From: Planomonospora sp. ID67723
GTDB lineage: Bacteria > Actinomycetota > Actinomycetes > Streptosporangiales > Streptosporangiaceae
Direction of reading: 5' to 3'
Length of the DNA: 64,000 bases
NCBI RefSeq assembly: GCF_015711605.1
Contig: NZ_JABTEZ010000004.1
Span: 124,001-188,000 of the forward strand
Shown: positions 37,634-46,499 of the stretch, one piece after another
Layout: every line of letters begins with the position of its first letter
How positions within the stretch are numbered: position 1 is the first letter of the stretch
Position numbers and translations under genes: made by a program
Notes under the pieces: model-generated
Told to the model about the DNA's origin: nothing
Seen by the model: only the letters and a program-made list of their open reading frames with translations
Database searches by the model: none

Positions 37634-38251
37634 ATGGATCGCATGATCGTCAACCTGACCCCCTACGCGATCAGGTTTGCCGGAGCCGTCGCGGCGATCT
37701 GGGGCATCGCGTATGCGATCAACGGTGCCACCCGGGCGCCCGGATACGTCACCATACGCGTCACGCCCGCGCTGGAATCGGCCGATCACTTACGGCTGAG
37801 CGGTGTGGACCTCCCCGCCGGCGTCGGACTGCACGACGGAGAGCTGTCGCTGAACGTCTGGGATTCCACCGTCGCCGAGCAAGTCCTCTCCCGCGCAGAC
37901 GTCTTGCTGAGCGGTCTTTGCGCGGGCATCGCCGCCCTGCTGCTGAGTGCCCTGCTGGGCTCCGTTACAGACGGACGGCCTTTCCAACGGCGCGATCCCG
38001 CCCGGATCACCTGGCTCGCCGCTCTTGTGATCGTCTGGGGCCTCGGCTCCTTGCTCCCCGGCCTCGCCGCGGCGACCGTACTCGATCGGGCGGGGCTCGC
38101 CGAAACCTTCCTGCCGTCGCTCACCCTGTCATGGGTGCCGATCGCAGGAGGCGGGTTTCTCCTCGCGCTGGCCCTGAGCCTCCGCGAACGAGTCAAGGCG
38201 TCCGATGCGGCGGCAAAGAGGCCGGCAACAGACCCGCCGAGCTGTTCCTGA
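37634..38251 (+). CDS. DUF2975-like four-helix membrane protein
   Basis: 205 residues from the ATG at 37634 (an ATG at 37601 is also possible). Four hydrophobic segments (about 9-27, 88-112, 127-152, 165-190) and the cytoplasmic signature GRPFQRRDPARITWLAALVI between the second and third, the position of the conserved NPF/R motif in DUF2975 proteins. DUF2975 genes usually adjoin a small XRE regulator; none is present here. Function unknown. Confidence 0.72.
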   Translation: MDRMIVNLTPYAIRFAGAVAAIWGIAYAINGATRAPGYVTIRVTPALESADHLRLSGVDLPAGVGLHDGELSLNVWDSTVAEQVLSRADVLLSGLCAGIAALLLSALLGSVTDGRPFQRRDPARITWLAALVIVWGLGSLLPGLAAATVLDRAGLAETFLPSLTLSWVPIAGGGFLLALALSLRERVKASDAAAKRPATDPPSCS

Positions 38252-38411
38252 CCCTGGTGTTCGCCGTACTGCCGACGTCGTTGCCGCCGCCGAGGAACCT
38301 CTGTGCTCAGCCGAGCGGACCCGCAACGTCTCCTCGATGGCGGCGTGGACGGCAGGGCCCGGTCGCGCCCTGCGGGTGACGACCCGCCTCGGCTGGGATA
38401 TACCGGAGTGC

Positions 38412-39218
38412 ATGGGCCAGGTGACGTCAAAGGACGGCACGACGATCGCATACGAGCGCCAGGGCAGCGGCCCGGCCCTCATCCTGGTGGGCGGTGGACT
38501 GGACGACGGCTCAGAAAACGTGCCGCTGGCCGCCGGGTTCGCCACGTCCTTCAGTGTCGTCAACTACGCCCGGCGCGGGCGAGGTGACAGCGGCGACACC
38601 CCGCCTTACGCCGTCGAGCGCGAGATCGAAGACCTCGACGCACTCATTGCCGCGGCCGGCGGATCGGCGCACGTGTTCGCTGTCTCCTCAGGTGGCGGTC
38701 TGGCACTGCGCGCGGCAGCCGCGGGATTGGCCATCGACCGGCTGGCTGTCTACGAGGTGCCGTATGCGATAAGCGAGGAGATGCGGCAGCGGAGTGCGCA
38801 GTTCGTGGCCGGCCTCGGCCCCGCTGCCGCCTCGGAACGTCCCGGGGCGTTGCTGGAGCTGTTCATGTCGTCGTTTGGATCCTCGGCCGAGGACATCGAG
38901 CAGGCGAAGAATTCGTCCTTCTGGGGCGATCTGGTGGCGATCGAGCACACCATCGCCTACGACGCGGCCTGCATGGGCGACTATCGGCCTCCCGCCTTCC
39001 TGGCACGCATCACCCAGCCGACGCTGGTGCTGACCGGCGCGGTGCCGCCGGATGCCCAACCGGGGATGGGAGGACTGCCCGCCGACTTCTTTATGCGGGC
39101 GGCCGAGGCGATCGCGATCGCCGTTCCCCGGGCGCAGCAGGCGACCGTCGAAGACTCCGGCCATGTCGCCGATCCCCAGACCTTGGTACCGGTGGTCACC
39201 GCCTTCTTCCAGCGCTGA
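38412..39218 (+). CDS. Alpha/beta hydrolase
   Basis: 268 residues from the ATG at 38412, preceded by CCGGAGTG; longer frames upstream are non-conserved. TIAYERQGSGPALILVGGGL, YARRGRGDSG and the nucleophile elbow VFAVSSGGGLAL (Ser in place of the usual GxSxG, first Gly replaced by Val), Asp in LVLTGAVPPDAQP region and His in VEDSGHVADP. A common actinomycete esterase-like subfamily. Substrate unknown. Confidence 0.88.
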   Translation: MGQVTSKDGTTIAYERQGSGPALILVGGGLDDGSENVPLAAGFATSFSVVNYARRGRGDSGDTPPYAVEREIEDLDALIAAAGGSAHVFAVSSGGGLALRAAAAGLAIDRLAVYEVPYAISEEMRQRSAQFVAGLGPAAASERPGALLELFMSSFGSSAEDIEQAKNSSFWGDLVAIEHTIAYDAACMGDYRPPAFLARITQPTLVLTGAVPPDAQPGMGGLPADFFMRAAEAIAIAVPRAQQATVEDSGHVADPQTLVPVVTAFFQR

Positions 39219-39457
39219 CGACCGTCACCGGCCCCGTCTCGCCCACCGAGACCTCGTCGATCACACGAACAGCCGCCCCGATGGCTCAGATGGCCGGGAA
39301 ACCCGGTCCCATGGCTCCGGCCGAGTGAGAATGGCCTACTTCCCATGAGAAGGGACAAGTGGGTTTCTCCGTGCGGCAGGATGCGGTCGACGGCGGCCCG
39401 CCACATCCTGCCCGAGGTGGTCACCGCGGCGGCCGGGCGCTCGTAGACGGCGATATC

Positions 39458-39616
39458 GACGCCACCGTCGCCCCGGACGCCGGGGTCCCGCTCGCCGACG
39501 TCCAGGAGCTGCCCGGCCACGCCTCCCCGGTCACCACCCAGCGCTGCAACCGCGGCCGCCGCAAGCTCGACTCCCACGCCGCCTACCGGATGGCCGCCCT
39601 GCTCGGCGGCAGTTGA
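39458..39616 (+). pseudogene. Tyrosine recombinase C-terminal remnant
   Basis: The last ~50 codons read LDAGVPL-like (PDAGVPLADVQELPGHASPV, then TTQRCNRGRRKLDSHAAYRM). This is the LGHxSxxTTxxY box of site-specific tyrosine integrases, but the nucleophilic Tyr is Cys and Leu before GH is Pro. The upstream catalytic part is not recognisable. Confidence 0.7.
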
Positions 39617-39808
39617 AGATGTGTGAAGACCTCTTCCTCTGAGTTGCGGTAAACCCCGGCATACCGCCCCGCGCCGGCAGTGTCCCGCCGCGGGCCCCGC
39701 ACCCCCGGCGCCACCCCGGAGGGCCCCGGACGCGAGCGCCCCGCCGTGCGGCTCCTGGCGCCCGGCGGGACGTCGCGGGGAAGACGCGGGGCGGAGCGGC
39801 CGGACGGC

Positions 39809-40048
39809 TCAGCCGCCCAGGATGCCGTTGGGCAGGAGGGTGGAGAGCATGCCGCCCGAGCTGAGGGTAACGCCGAGCTGCTGAGTGAGCTCGGTGACGG
39901 GGTTAAGGAGAGGACCGAGGAAGCCGAGGAGGCTGCCGGAGGCGCCGGGACCGTCGGGGACGGGCTGAGCGGAGGCGGGAGTACTGGCGATCAGCACGCC
40001 GGGGCCGGCGAGCACGGCCGCGGCCGTCAAGCGAAGCGGACGGGTCAT
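39809..40048 (-). CDS. Small secreted peptide
   Basis: 79 residues with a clear signal peptide (MTRPLRLTAAAVLAGPGVLI, ending STPASA). The mature ~50 residues are Gly/Leu/Pro-rich (LLGFLGPLLNPVTELTQQLG) with no Cys, ending LPNGILGG. Short secreted proteins of this style are common in Streptosporangiales; no chaplin or rodlin motif. Function unknown. Confidence 0.65.
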   Translation of the reverse strand: MTRPLRLTAAAVLAGPGVLIASTPASAQPVPDGPGASGSLLGFLGPLLNPVTELTQQLGVTLSSGGMLSTLLPNGILGG

Positions 40049-40096
40049 GGGGTTCCCTTGGGTATCGGAGCGGCGGGAGGGCCGCCGACGCTGCGC

Positions 40097-40318
40097 ATGC
40101 CCCGGGCCGCCGGGTGGATCGCACTGGCCGTGCTGCTGGTCGGCGCCGCCGTGGCCGGCACCCTGTGGTGGCTGCTGGTCGACCTCGCCGTCCCGCGCCC
40201 GCCCCGCCGGCCGCCCCCGGCGGGACGGGCGGCGCCCGCGGGGAGATGCTGCGCACCGCGCTGGCCGCCGGCGTCGGCGTCGGCGATGACGGCGGCCAGC
40301 GGGCCGGGCGGTTGTGAT
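40097..40318 (+). pseudogene. N-terminal remnant of the pentapeptide-type membrane gene family
   Basis: MPRAAGWIALAVLLVGAAVA followed by a transmembrane stretch; a frame change then gives ARGEMLRTALAAGVGVG, the segment that in this family precedes a second transmembrane helix and FRRQRHQE. The reading then breaks down. The fragment at 19128-19298 is a later part of the same type of gene. Confidence 0.5.
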
Positions 40319-40408
40319 CGCCGGGGATGTTGTCTAACCCCAGCCGGTCGTCGCCCGCTCCATCACGTCCTCCACCGCATCCATCTCGGCGAGGACGTCG
40401 GCGGGAGG

Positions 40409-41641
40409 TCACAGCCGCAGGAGCGGCCGGTGGGTCAGCACCGGCAAGTGGCCGAGGAGGAAGCCGCACACGGCGATCCACAGGATCGCGTGCGCGTCGA
40501 ACCAGATCCCCAGCACTCCGCCGAGCAGCCCTCCGAGCGGGGCCGCGCCCCACATCAAGAACCGCATGCTGGCGTTCATCCGGCCGAGCAGCCGCTCCGG
40601 GGTGATCCGCTGCCGGTAGCTGAGCTGGCTGATGTTGTACACCGACCCGCTCATGCCGAGCAGCAGGCAGCCGAGCGGGTACAGCGTCAGCCGCCAGCCC
40701 TCGGCGGCCAGCGGAACGAGCAGGGAAGCGGTGGAGGCCAGGGCCGCTCCGCCGTACATCGCCCGGCCGACACCGTACCGGGCGGCGAGGCGGGGGGCGA
40801 GTGCCCCGCCGAGCAGGCTGCCGACGGGGCTGCCGGTGAGCAGCAGGCCGTACAGCCCCGGGCTCACATCGAGCGTCCTGAGCAGGAAGAAGGGCTGAGC
40901 GACGACCCAGACGCCGTTCGAGACCATGACGGCCGCGCCGATCACGGCAAAGCGGCGCAGCAGCGGGTGGCCAACCACATAGCGGATCCCCTCGGCGGCC
41001 TCCTCCCGGAGCCTGCGGCGCTCCGCGGCGGGCGCGGGGGTCTCCTCCACCCGGACCCCGCCGAGCAGCAGCGCGGAGACCAGGTAGCTGATCGCGTCGG
41101 CGAAGAGGGCGATCGGCGCGGTGATCGCGTGCACCAGCCAGCCGCCCAGCGCGGGGCCGGACAGGACCGCGGTGCCGCGCAGCGTCTCCAGCACGCCGTT
41201 CCCGCACAGCAGGTCGTCCCTGCCGACCAGCGAGGGCAGGAAGCTCATGTGCGCCACGTCGAAGAAGACCGTGCCGAGCCCCATGAGCAGGGCCACGAGA
41301 TAGAGCTGAGGCAGACTGAGGACGTCCAGGGCGGCGGCGAGCGGGACGGACGCCAGCGCGACGGCGCGCAGCAAGTCGCTCCAGATCAGGATGGGACGGC
41401 GGCGCAGCCGGTCCACCCACACCCCGGCGGGCAGCCCCAGGACCAGGAACGCGACGGTCTCGGCGGCGGTGAGCAGGCCGACCTCGAAAGGGCTCGCGTC
41501 GAGCGTGAGCACCGCGGCCAGCGGCAGGGCCACGATGGTGACCTGGGTCCCGAACTGGCTGATCGCGTCGGCTCCCAGGAACAGCCGGAACGACCTGTCC
41601 CGCCACATTCCGGTGCTCTTCTCCCCGGCCCGCATGACCAC
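40409..41641 (-). CDS. MFS transporter (enterobactin-exporter-like / DHA3 type)
   Basis: 410 residues, twelve predicted transmembrane segments with a cytosolic loop around 205-225 (PAAERRRLREEAAEGIRYVV, typical of the DHA3/macrolide-efflux subfamily). FGTQVTIVALPLAAVLTLDA and PAGVWVDRLRRRPILIWSDL (motif A) are visible. Start GTG 41641 or ATG 41608. Probably exports a hydrophobic compound; no regulator adjoins. Confidence 0.9.
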   Translation of the reverse strand: MVMRAGEKSTGMWRDRSFRLFLGADAISQFGTQVTIVALPLAAVLTLDASPFEVGLLTAAETVAFLVLGLPAGVWVDRLRRRPILIWSDLLRAVALASVPLAAALDVLSLPQLYLVALLMGLGTVFFDVAHMSFLPSLVGRDDLLCGNGVLETLRGTAVLSGPALGGWLVHAITAPIALFADAISYLVSALLLGGVRVEETPAPAAERRRLREEAAEGIRYVVGHPLLRRFAVIGAAVMVSNGVWVVAQPFFLLRTLDVSPGLYGLLLTGSPVGSLLGGALAPRLAARYGVGRAMYGGAALASTASLLVPLAAEGWRLTLYPLGCLLLGMSGSVYNISQLSYRQRITPERLLGRMNASMRFLMWGAAPLGGLLGGVLGIWFDAHAILWIAVCGFLLGHLPVLTHRPLLRL

Positions 41642-41730
41642 GGATCGTTCCCGCCCCGGCCGGGCGGGTCAACTCCTTTCCCGTACGGCGGCTCGCCCCC
41701 CGTACGGCGGCCCGCGCCGGGTTTAAGGTG

Positions 41731-41910
41731 GTGGGCGTACAGGCGACAGTGAAGGTCTTCGACCCCGAGACCCGGTCAAGGTCGGTGTTCCCGGACGACG
41801 GGACGGAGATCCCGTTCGGCATGGAGGCGTTCGACGCCGGGCCCCTCCTGGTGCTCCGATCCGGCCAGCGGGTGAACATCGCCGTGGGAGGCTCCACCGG
41901 CCGTCGGTGA
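41731..41910 (+). pseudogene. Cold-shock-like small protein gene truncated at its 3' end
   Basis: VQATVKVFDPETRSRSVFPD, DGTEIPFGMEAFDAGPL and LRSGQRVNIAVGG match a conserved actinomycete ~67-residue protein with a cold-shock/S1-like fold. The natural ending is missing: the frame runs into repeat copy B and stops. The repeat probably marks an insertion or recombination point. Confidence 0.65.
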
Positions 41911-42020
41911 CACCCGACGTCACTGACATCAAGTCCGCGCGAGGCACTGACAACAATCGGCTCTGGCCCACTTCCGATGACGAGGTGACCGTGAGTGAGA
42001 CAAGCGGCCTGCGGAACACC
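41906..42020 (+). repeat. Dispersed short repeat, copy B (longest)
   Basis: The left part (41906-41932, GGTGACACCCGACGTCACTG...) matches copy D. The right part (41969-42020, CACTTCCGATGACGAGGTGA, then CCGTGAGTGAG, ending CGGAACACC) matches copies A and C. So B unites the two kinds and may be the most complete version of a small mobile or recombination-site element. Confidence 0.6.
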
Positions 42021-42157
42021 GCCAAGCCGCTTCCGATGCTCCTCAGTGCCCGCATGTCTCCCCCCGGAGCCTGCCGGGCGGCCGGCAGCGTCCCGTGAAC
42101 TCGTTTCCCCACTCGTGTGAAAGACAGGCGACACCCTTCCTTGAAAAGGCCTACCCC

Positions 42158-42739
42158 ATGCCGCTCAGTACGACCATGTCCGACGCCGCCCTGATCGAAC
42201 GGTCATGGCGAGATCCCGAGGATTTCGCCCTGCTGTTCGACAGGCACGCAGGACACATCCACCGTTATGCGGCCCGCCGCCTCGGCGACGATGCGGCCGA
42301 CGACGTCGTCTCCGAGACGTTCCTCGCCGCGTTCAGGCGGCGCCGCGCCTACGACACCGCCGCCCATCCGCAGGCCCTACCCTGGTTGTACGGCATCGCG
42401 ACCAACTTCATCCGTCGGCATCAGCGCGCCGAGATACACCGCTACAAGGCCTACTCGAAAATGGGCGTGCTTCCCGACGCCGACGACGCCGCGCAGCAAG
42501 CCCTTGAGCGGGCGAGCGCGCATGCCGTACGCCGCCCTCTCGCCCAGGCGCTCGCCTCACTCAAGGCCCGCGACCGCGACGTCCTCTTACTCGTGGCCTG
42601 GGCCGACCTCACCTACGAGGAGACCGCCCACGCCCTGTCCATCCCGATCGGAACAGTGCGCTCCCGCCTCAACCGCGCGCGGGCCATCGTCCGCGACGCC
42701 CTCGGCAGCACCGACCCCACGACGGAGCAGATCTCGTGA
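42158..42739 (+). CDS. RNA polymerase sigma-70 (ECF-type) factor
   Basis: 193 residues from the ATG at 42158. Region 2: LLFDRHAGHIHRYAARRLGD, DVVSETFLAAFRRR, LYGIATNFIRRH. Region 4: LKARDRDVLLLVAWADLTYE, ETAHALSIPIGTVRSRLNRA. It overlaps the next gene by GTGA. No anti-sigma zinc motif is encoded nearby; the downstream membrane-anchored protein takes the position where an anti-sigma usually sits. Confidence 0.93.
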   Translation: MPLSTTMSDAALIERSWRDPEDFALLFDRHAGHIHRYAARRLGDDAADDVVSETFLAAFRRRRAYDTAAHPQALPWLYGIATNFIRRHQRAEIHRYKAYSKMGVLPDADDAAQQALERASAHAVRRPLAQALASLKARDRDVLLLVAWADLTYEETAHALSIPIGTVRSRLNRARAIVRDALGSTDPTTEQIS

Positions 42740-43689
42740 ACGACCTGACCGAACTGCGCGACCTGTTCGCCGACAAGCCGCACCCCACGGCGGATCGTCT
42801 CGCCCCCGCCCGTACCGCCCTCCTGGCCGAGGCCCGCACGAAGCGCCGACCCCGGGCCCGGGCGGCCGGTCTGCGACGTCTGATGCTGGCAGGCGCCCTC
42901 GTCGCGGCGACGACCGCAGGAGCGATCGCCGTCCAGACGTTCAATCCTGCCGCGCCCGCGAGCGCCGCCGAGGTCCTGAGGCTGGCGGCCGCGGCCACGA
43001 CCGCCAGCCCGTGGTCGGATCCCCGCGACGACCAGTACCTCCACTACGAGCAGACCGCGGAGACGCGCAGCGAGAAGGGGGTCCGCAACCCCGGTCCGCG
43101 CCGCATCACGGCCGAGATCTGGGAGTCCGTCGACGACTCCCGTCCAAGTCTCATCTGGCACAAGCCGCCGAAGTCCCACCCGCAGCACCGCGAGTACAAG
43201 CAACTCCTGACCCGGTGCCCCAGCGGTCCCGGCTCTGGGCGCCTCACCTACGCCGACCTGCGGAAGTGGCCGACCGACCAGGAGCAGCTCCGGCGCAAGC
43301 TGGCCGAACGCGGTAACAAGCGAGTTCTGTACACGGACGCCGTGACCCAGACCTGGAACGGCGTCGTCGACGTCCTCGGCAGCCCGGTCCCGCCCCAGCT
43401 GCAGGCGGCCATCTTCCGGGTCGCCGCGACCCTGCCGGGCATCGAGACGGAAGAGCTCACGGACGCCACCGGCAAAACGGGCATCGCCGTGACCCGGGTG
43501 GACAACCGGGGCGGCGGGGGCGCCATCTCCCGCGAATCCCTCATCTTCGACAAGACCTCCTACGTCCTCGTGGGCGGCCAGGACCTCGTGCCGGGGAAAG
43601 GGCGGGAACTGTGGTCCGTCACCCGTCCGCGGATCACCGACGCACTCCCGGCCTGGTCCACGTCCGTGAAGCAGAGAGGCTGCGGCTGA
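42736..43689 (+). CDS. CU044_5270-family membrane-anchored protein
   Basis: 317 residues. A cytosolic ~55-residue N-terminus, one transmembrane segment (LMLAGALVAATTAGAIAVQT), then an extracellular region with ASAAEVLRLAAAATTASPWS, TADxT-like VVDVLGSPVPPQLQAAIFRV and FDKTSYVLVG. This family is repeatedly encoded directly after an ECF sigma factor in actinomycetes and may control it in anti-sigma fashion, which is inference. Translationally coupled (GTGA overlap). Confidence 0.9.
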   Translation: MNDLTELRDLFADKPHPTADRLAPARTALLAEARTKRRPRARAAGLRRLMLAGALVAATTAGAIAVQTFNPAAPASAAEVLRLAAAATTASPWSDPRDDQYLHYEQTAETRSEKGVRNPGPRRITAEIWESVDDSRPSLIWHKPPKSHPQHREYKQLLTRCPSGPGSGRLTYADLRKWPTDQEQLRRKLAERGNKRVLYTDAVTQTWNGVVDVLGSPVPPQLQAAIFRVAATLPGIETEELTDATGKTGIAVTRVDNRGGGGAISRESLIFDKTSYVLVGGQDLVPGKGRELWSVTRPRITDALPAWSTSVKQRGCG

Positions 43690-43762
43690 GCCTGCCCTCC
43701 CCGGCGGCAGGCGGGCCGCACCGGCCGCGCCTGCCTGCCATTCGGCAGCCAGACGCCCAACA

Positions 43763-43813
43763 GGTGTTCCGGAGACCGGTTTCCTCACTCACGGTCACCT
43801 CGTCATCGAAGGT
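43763..43813 (-). repeat. Dispersed short repeat, copy C
   Basis: On the minus strand CGATGACGAGGTGACCGTGA (43806-43787) continues GTGAGGAAACCGG and ends CGGAACACC. Over 46 bases it differs from copy B at about six positions. It adjoins the integrase remnant. Confidence 0.65.
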
Positions 43814-43849
43814 CGCCCTTGCCGTGCAGGCGCGGTGCCGGTGCGGGCG

Positions 43850-44179
43850 GTGGGGGGAGGTCGGCGGCGCGGCGGATCGCGTTCTCCTGTGCCCAGGCCG
43901 GGGCACCCGGGTGTTCTTGACGGCGATGCGGAGCTGGGCGCCGTGGGCATACAGCAGCGCGACGGCGGCCAACCCCTGATTGGTCGTGGCGGGGGAGGTG
44001 CCGGCGGCGAACAGGTGGCGGCGCCAGGCGGTGACGGCGGATTCGGCGCCGACGACATCAGCGAAGGCGTCGGTGTGCTCGGCACGGTGATCATTCAGCC
44101 AGGTGCGGTAGGCGCGGGTCGTGTTGGCGGCCAGCACACAGCGGGACAGGTGGGTCTCGAAGGCGGTGAACGCTGCTTC
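43850..44179 (-). pseudogene. Tyrosine recombinase N-terminal (core-binding domain) remnant
   Basis: The minus frame reads FTAFETHLSRCVLAANTTRA, YRTWLNDHRAEHTDAFADVV, AWRRHLFAAGTSPATTNQGL and AAVALLYAHGAQLRIAVKNT, the SAM-like core-binding domain of phage-type integrases. The catalytic domain is absent: after TRVPRPG the frame loses homology and enters repeat copy C. A hexanucleotide repeat (44180-44233) lies at its N-terminal side. Confidence 0.72.
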
Positions 44180-44233
44180 GGTGGCGGTGGCGGTGGCGGT
44201 GGCGGTGGCGGTGGCGGTGGCGGTGGCGGTGGC
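44180..44233 (+). repeat. Hexanucleotide microsatellite (GGTGGC)9
   Basis: Nine perfect copies of GGTGGC. On the minus strand it would encode alternating Ala-Thr in frame with the integrase remnant. Confidence 0.95.
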
Positions 44234-44542
44234 GGGTCGGCACCGCCGCGGCGCTCGGGCCGACGGCGGTGGTCCTCGCGCGAGTGCCCACGATCGACCA
44301 TCACCCTTCTTATCCGGGGAGATGTGATTCGCGGACAGCACCCCGGACTCCGTCTCGCTGTCATGGCAATGCGTGTCGGCTACCGGAGCTGTCTTCACCG
44401 GCTGGCGTCGACACCTCGCCACGGCACCCGCCGACGCTGCGTGACATCACTGCCTCCGTGCCGGCCGAACGTCGGCGGCCCCAAGGTCACGCAGTGCGCC
44501 AATTTGCTTGTGCATACACAAATTTTTGGGCAGACTATAGCT
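44234..44542. other. Upstream region of the PfpI operon
   Basis: No gene recognised in 44234-44500. The last 40 bases become AT-rich and contain the palindrome listed next. Confidence 0.45.
44508..44521. promoter_or_regulatory. Palindrome upstream of the PfpI-TetR-TfoX operon
   Basis: TTGTG (44508-44512), CATA, CACAA (44517-44521), flanked by AATTTG on the left and AATTT on the right. 21 bases before the first start codon. Candidate operator for the TetR protein encoded second in the operon. Confidence 0.55.
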
Positions 44543-45202
44543 ATGACGCAATCGATTCTCATGGTCCTCACCTCTCACGGCGCGTTCGGCACCACCGGCC
44601 GGCCGACCGGATTCTGGCTAGAGGAGCTGACGGTCCCCCTCCGCGCCTTCCGGGATGCCGGATTGGCCGTCAAGCTCGCCTCCGTGCGGGGCGGACGACC
44701 GCCGATCGACCCAGCCAGCACCACCGCCACCGCCACCGACGCCGATCTCGACGCCCTGCTCACCGGTACCGCGCCGCTGGCCTCCGTTGATCCGGCCGAC
44801 TACGACGCGGTGTTCCTGGCCGGTGGACACGGCACCATGTGGGACTTCCCCGACGACGAGCCCCTCGCCCGGCTCGTCGGCGCGATCGGTCGTGCCGGTG
44901 TCGTCGCCGCCGTCTGCCACGGCGCGGCCGGGCTTCTCGGCGCGACCACATCGACCGGCGATCCCCTTGTGGCGGGGCGGACCGTGACAGGGTTCAGCGA
45001 CGCTGAAGAGGCGCTGGCCGGTGCGACCGCCGCGCTTCCGTTCTCATTGGAGCAGCGGCTCAAGGCGCTCGGCGCCGTGGTTGAGGTCGGCGAGCCGTTC
45101 ACCCCGACGGTGCGCCGCGACGGCCGCCTCCTCACCGGCCAGAACCCGGCCTCGTCCGCCGGCGTCGCAGCCGCTGTCATCGACGCCCTGGTGCTGGCGT
45201 GA
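44543..45202 (+). CDS. DJ-1/PfpI-family protein (Hsp31-like)
   Basis: 219 residues from the ATG at 44543. GGHGTMWDFPDDEPLARLVG and AAVCHGAAGLL supply the nucleophile-elbow Cys followed by His, and FWLEELTVPLRAFRDAG is the Hsp31-like opening with the conserved Glu. Such proteins act as glyoxalase III/deglycase-like or chaperone-like enzymes. First gene of a coupled operon with a TetR regulator and a TfoX-like protein. Confidence 0.9.
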   Translation: MTQSILMVLTSHGAFGTTGRPTGFWLEELTVPLRAFRDAGLAVKLASVRGGRPPIDPASTTATATDADLDALLTGTAPLASVDPADYDAVFLAGGHGTMWDFPDDEPLARLVGAIGRAGVVAAVCHGAAGLLGATTSTGDPLVAGRTVTGFSDAEEALAGATAALPFSLEQRLKALGAVVEVGEPFTPTVRRDGRLLTGQNPASSAGVAAAVIDALVLA

Positions 45203-45828
45203 CCACACCCGCCGACCGGCTCGCGGCCCTGCCGCTGCGCGAACGCAAACGGGCGCGGCTACGCGTGGGGCTGTGGCGGGCCCTGCGTGAACGCGTCGAA
45301 CACACCCCGTTCGCCGACATCCCGGCGCGGGAACTCGCCGCGGCGATGGAGGTGTCCGAGCCGACCTTCTTCGCACACTTCAGCTCTAAGACCGACCTGC
45401 TCGCTTACCACATCTGCATGTGGCGCATCGGCACCGTCCTCGCCGCCGATGAAGCGCGCGACGGCGTCGAGTTCATCCGACGGTTCTTCGACGAAACGGC
45501 CCGGTCCATCATCGCCGGTCCCCGCATGTGGTTCGAGATCACCGCCGAGGTGGCCCGCGGTGGCGGTATCTGCGCGGTGCTGGACATCAGCGCCGCCGAA
45601 CGGCTGATCGTCTTCGACGACCTCCGCGCCCTCGACGTCGCGCTCACCCCGCAGGCCGACCTGTTCCGCCGCCACCTGCCCCCATCGCCCGACCCCGAGC
45701 AGGCCGTGACCGGCCTGCTCGCCGGCTTCTACGGCGTACCGCTCGCCCTCGGCGCCGACCGGCTCGATGAGCTGCGCGACGCATACCGCGCACACGTCGA
45801 CCGATACACCACGGCAGCCGTCAGGTGA
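45199..45828 (+). CDS. TetR-family transcriptional regulator
   Basis: 209 residues, GTG start overlapping the preceding stop (GTGA). N-terminal HTH: RVGLWRALRERVEHTPFADI, AAAMEVSEPTFFAHFSSKTD, with the usual F-x-H-F-x-S/x-K ending. The C-terminal ligand domain is diverged. Probably represses its own operon through the palindrome at 44508-44521. Confidence 0.92.
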   Translation: MTTPADRLAALPLRERKRARLRVGLWRALRERVEHTPFADIPARELAAAMEVSEPTFFAHFSSKTDLLAYHICMWRIGTVLAADEARDGVEFIRRFFDETARSIIAGPRMWFEITAEVARGGGICAVLDISAAERLIVFDDLRALDVALTPQADLFRRHLPPSPDPEQAVTGLLAGFYGVPLALGADRLDELRDAYRAHVDRYTTAAVR

Positions 45829-46193
45829 CCGGCTCGCGCACCATCGCCGACCACGTCCTCGACCTCCTCGGATCGTCCTCGGGCGTCGATCTCGCCTGCT
45901 TCTTCGGCGGCTGGTCACTACGACGCGACGGGAAACAGATCGGCATCGTCATGGACACCGTCTACGCCAAGGTCGACCCCGCACACCGCGATGCCTGGCA
46001 CGCCACCGGCTCGACCCCGTTTCGATACACCGCCCGCGGCCGCATGATCACCGTCGAGGCGTACTGGAGCCTCCCAGCCGACGCTCTCGACGACCCGGAC
46101 CTTCTCCGCGACCTCCTCACAACAGACGGTGGCCCCACCATGCCGCCGGATCGTCCGGGAGTGAGCAGCGAACCGAGGGGTCCGGCCCCATGA
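45825..46193 (+). CDS. TfoX N-terminal-domain protein
   Basis: 122 residues, GTG start in a GTGA overlap with the TetR stop. FFGGWSLRRDGKQIGIVMDT, VYAKVDPAHRDAWHATGSTP, TVEAYWSLPADALDDPDLLR matches the TfoX_N fold. In most actinomycetes these short proteins are unrelated to competence. The last ~25 residues are non-conserved. Third gene of the operon. Confidence 0.85.
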   Translation: MTGSRTIADHVLDLLGSSSGVDLACFFGGWSLRRDGKQIGIVMDTVYAKVDPAHRDAWHATGSTPFRYTARGRMITVEAYWSLPADALDDPDLLRDLLTTDGGPTMPPDRPGVSSEPRGPAP

Positions 46194-46499
46194 CCGACAG
46201 GACACGCTTCAGATTCCTGGGCCTTCGGGCGACGGCGGTAAGGGCGACTCGGCTTGGCAGGGAACTTCTTCCCGGCACCATTACGCCGCCCGCAACCGCT
46301 CGGCCGTCGCACAGTGGTCCGCGCGTGCTTGATCAAACTGCCGTTTCTCCTGGTCAAAGCCATGGCTGCGGAGTAGGCGTGCATCCACGGATCGGCGAGG
46401 TGCGCCGTGACGACAGGCGCGGCCGGGCCAGCCGACGGACAGGTTCACCTTGGTGATCAGCCCGTCCAGCGAGGCGGCTCCATGCTCCTGCACTCGCAG
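46194..46499. other. Non-coding or decayed stretch next to the ISL3 remnant
   Basis: Minus-strand frames read through from the ISL3 remnant but show no transposase homology beyond 46500. No start or family seen. Confidence 0.4.

Noticed and set aside
39680-41752. 690-codon plus-strand frame across the small secreted peptide and the MFS gene
   Set aside because: Most of it is antisense to a clear 12-helix MFS transporter; composition is Gln/Gly/Asp-rich shadow. Only 40097-40318 shows a possible real remnant.
44180-44233. CRISPR-like or simple repeat array
   Set aside because: The repeats are contiguous hexanucleotides without spacers; a microsatellite, not CRISPR. The same applies to 54716-54799.
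44536-44541. TATAGC as a -10 box for the PfpI operon
   Set aside because: It ends one base before the ATG at 44543, so transcription would begin inside the gene; the real promoter must be further upstream.
45825-46193. Competence regulator role for the TfoX-like protein
   Set aside because: Only the TfoX_N-type domain is present and the operon context is a PfpI/TetR unit; no competence genes adjoin.
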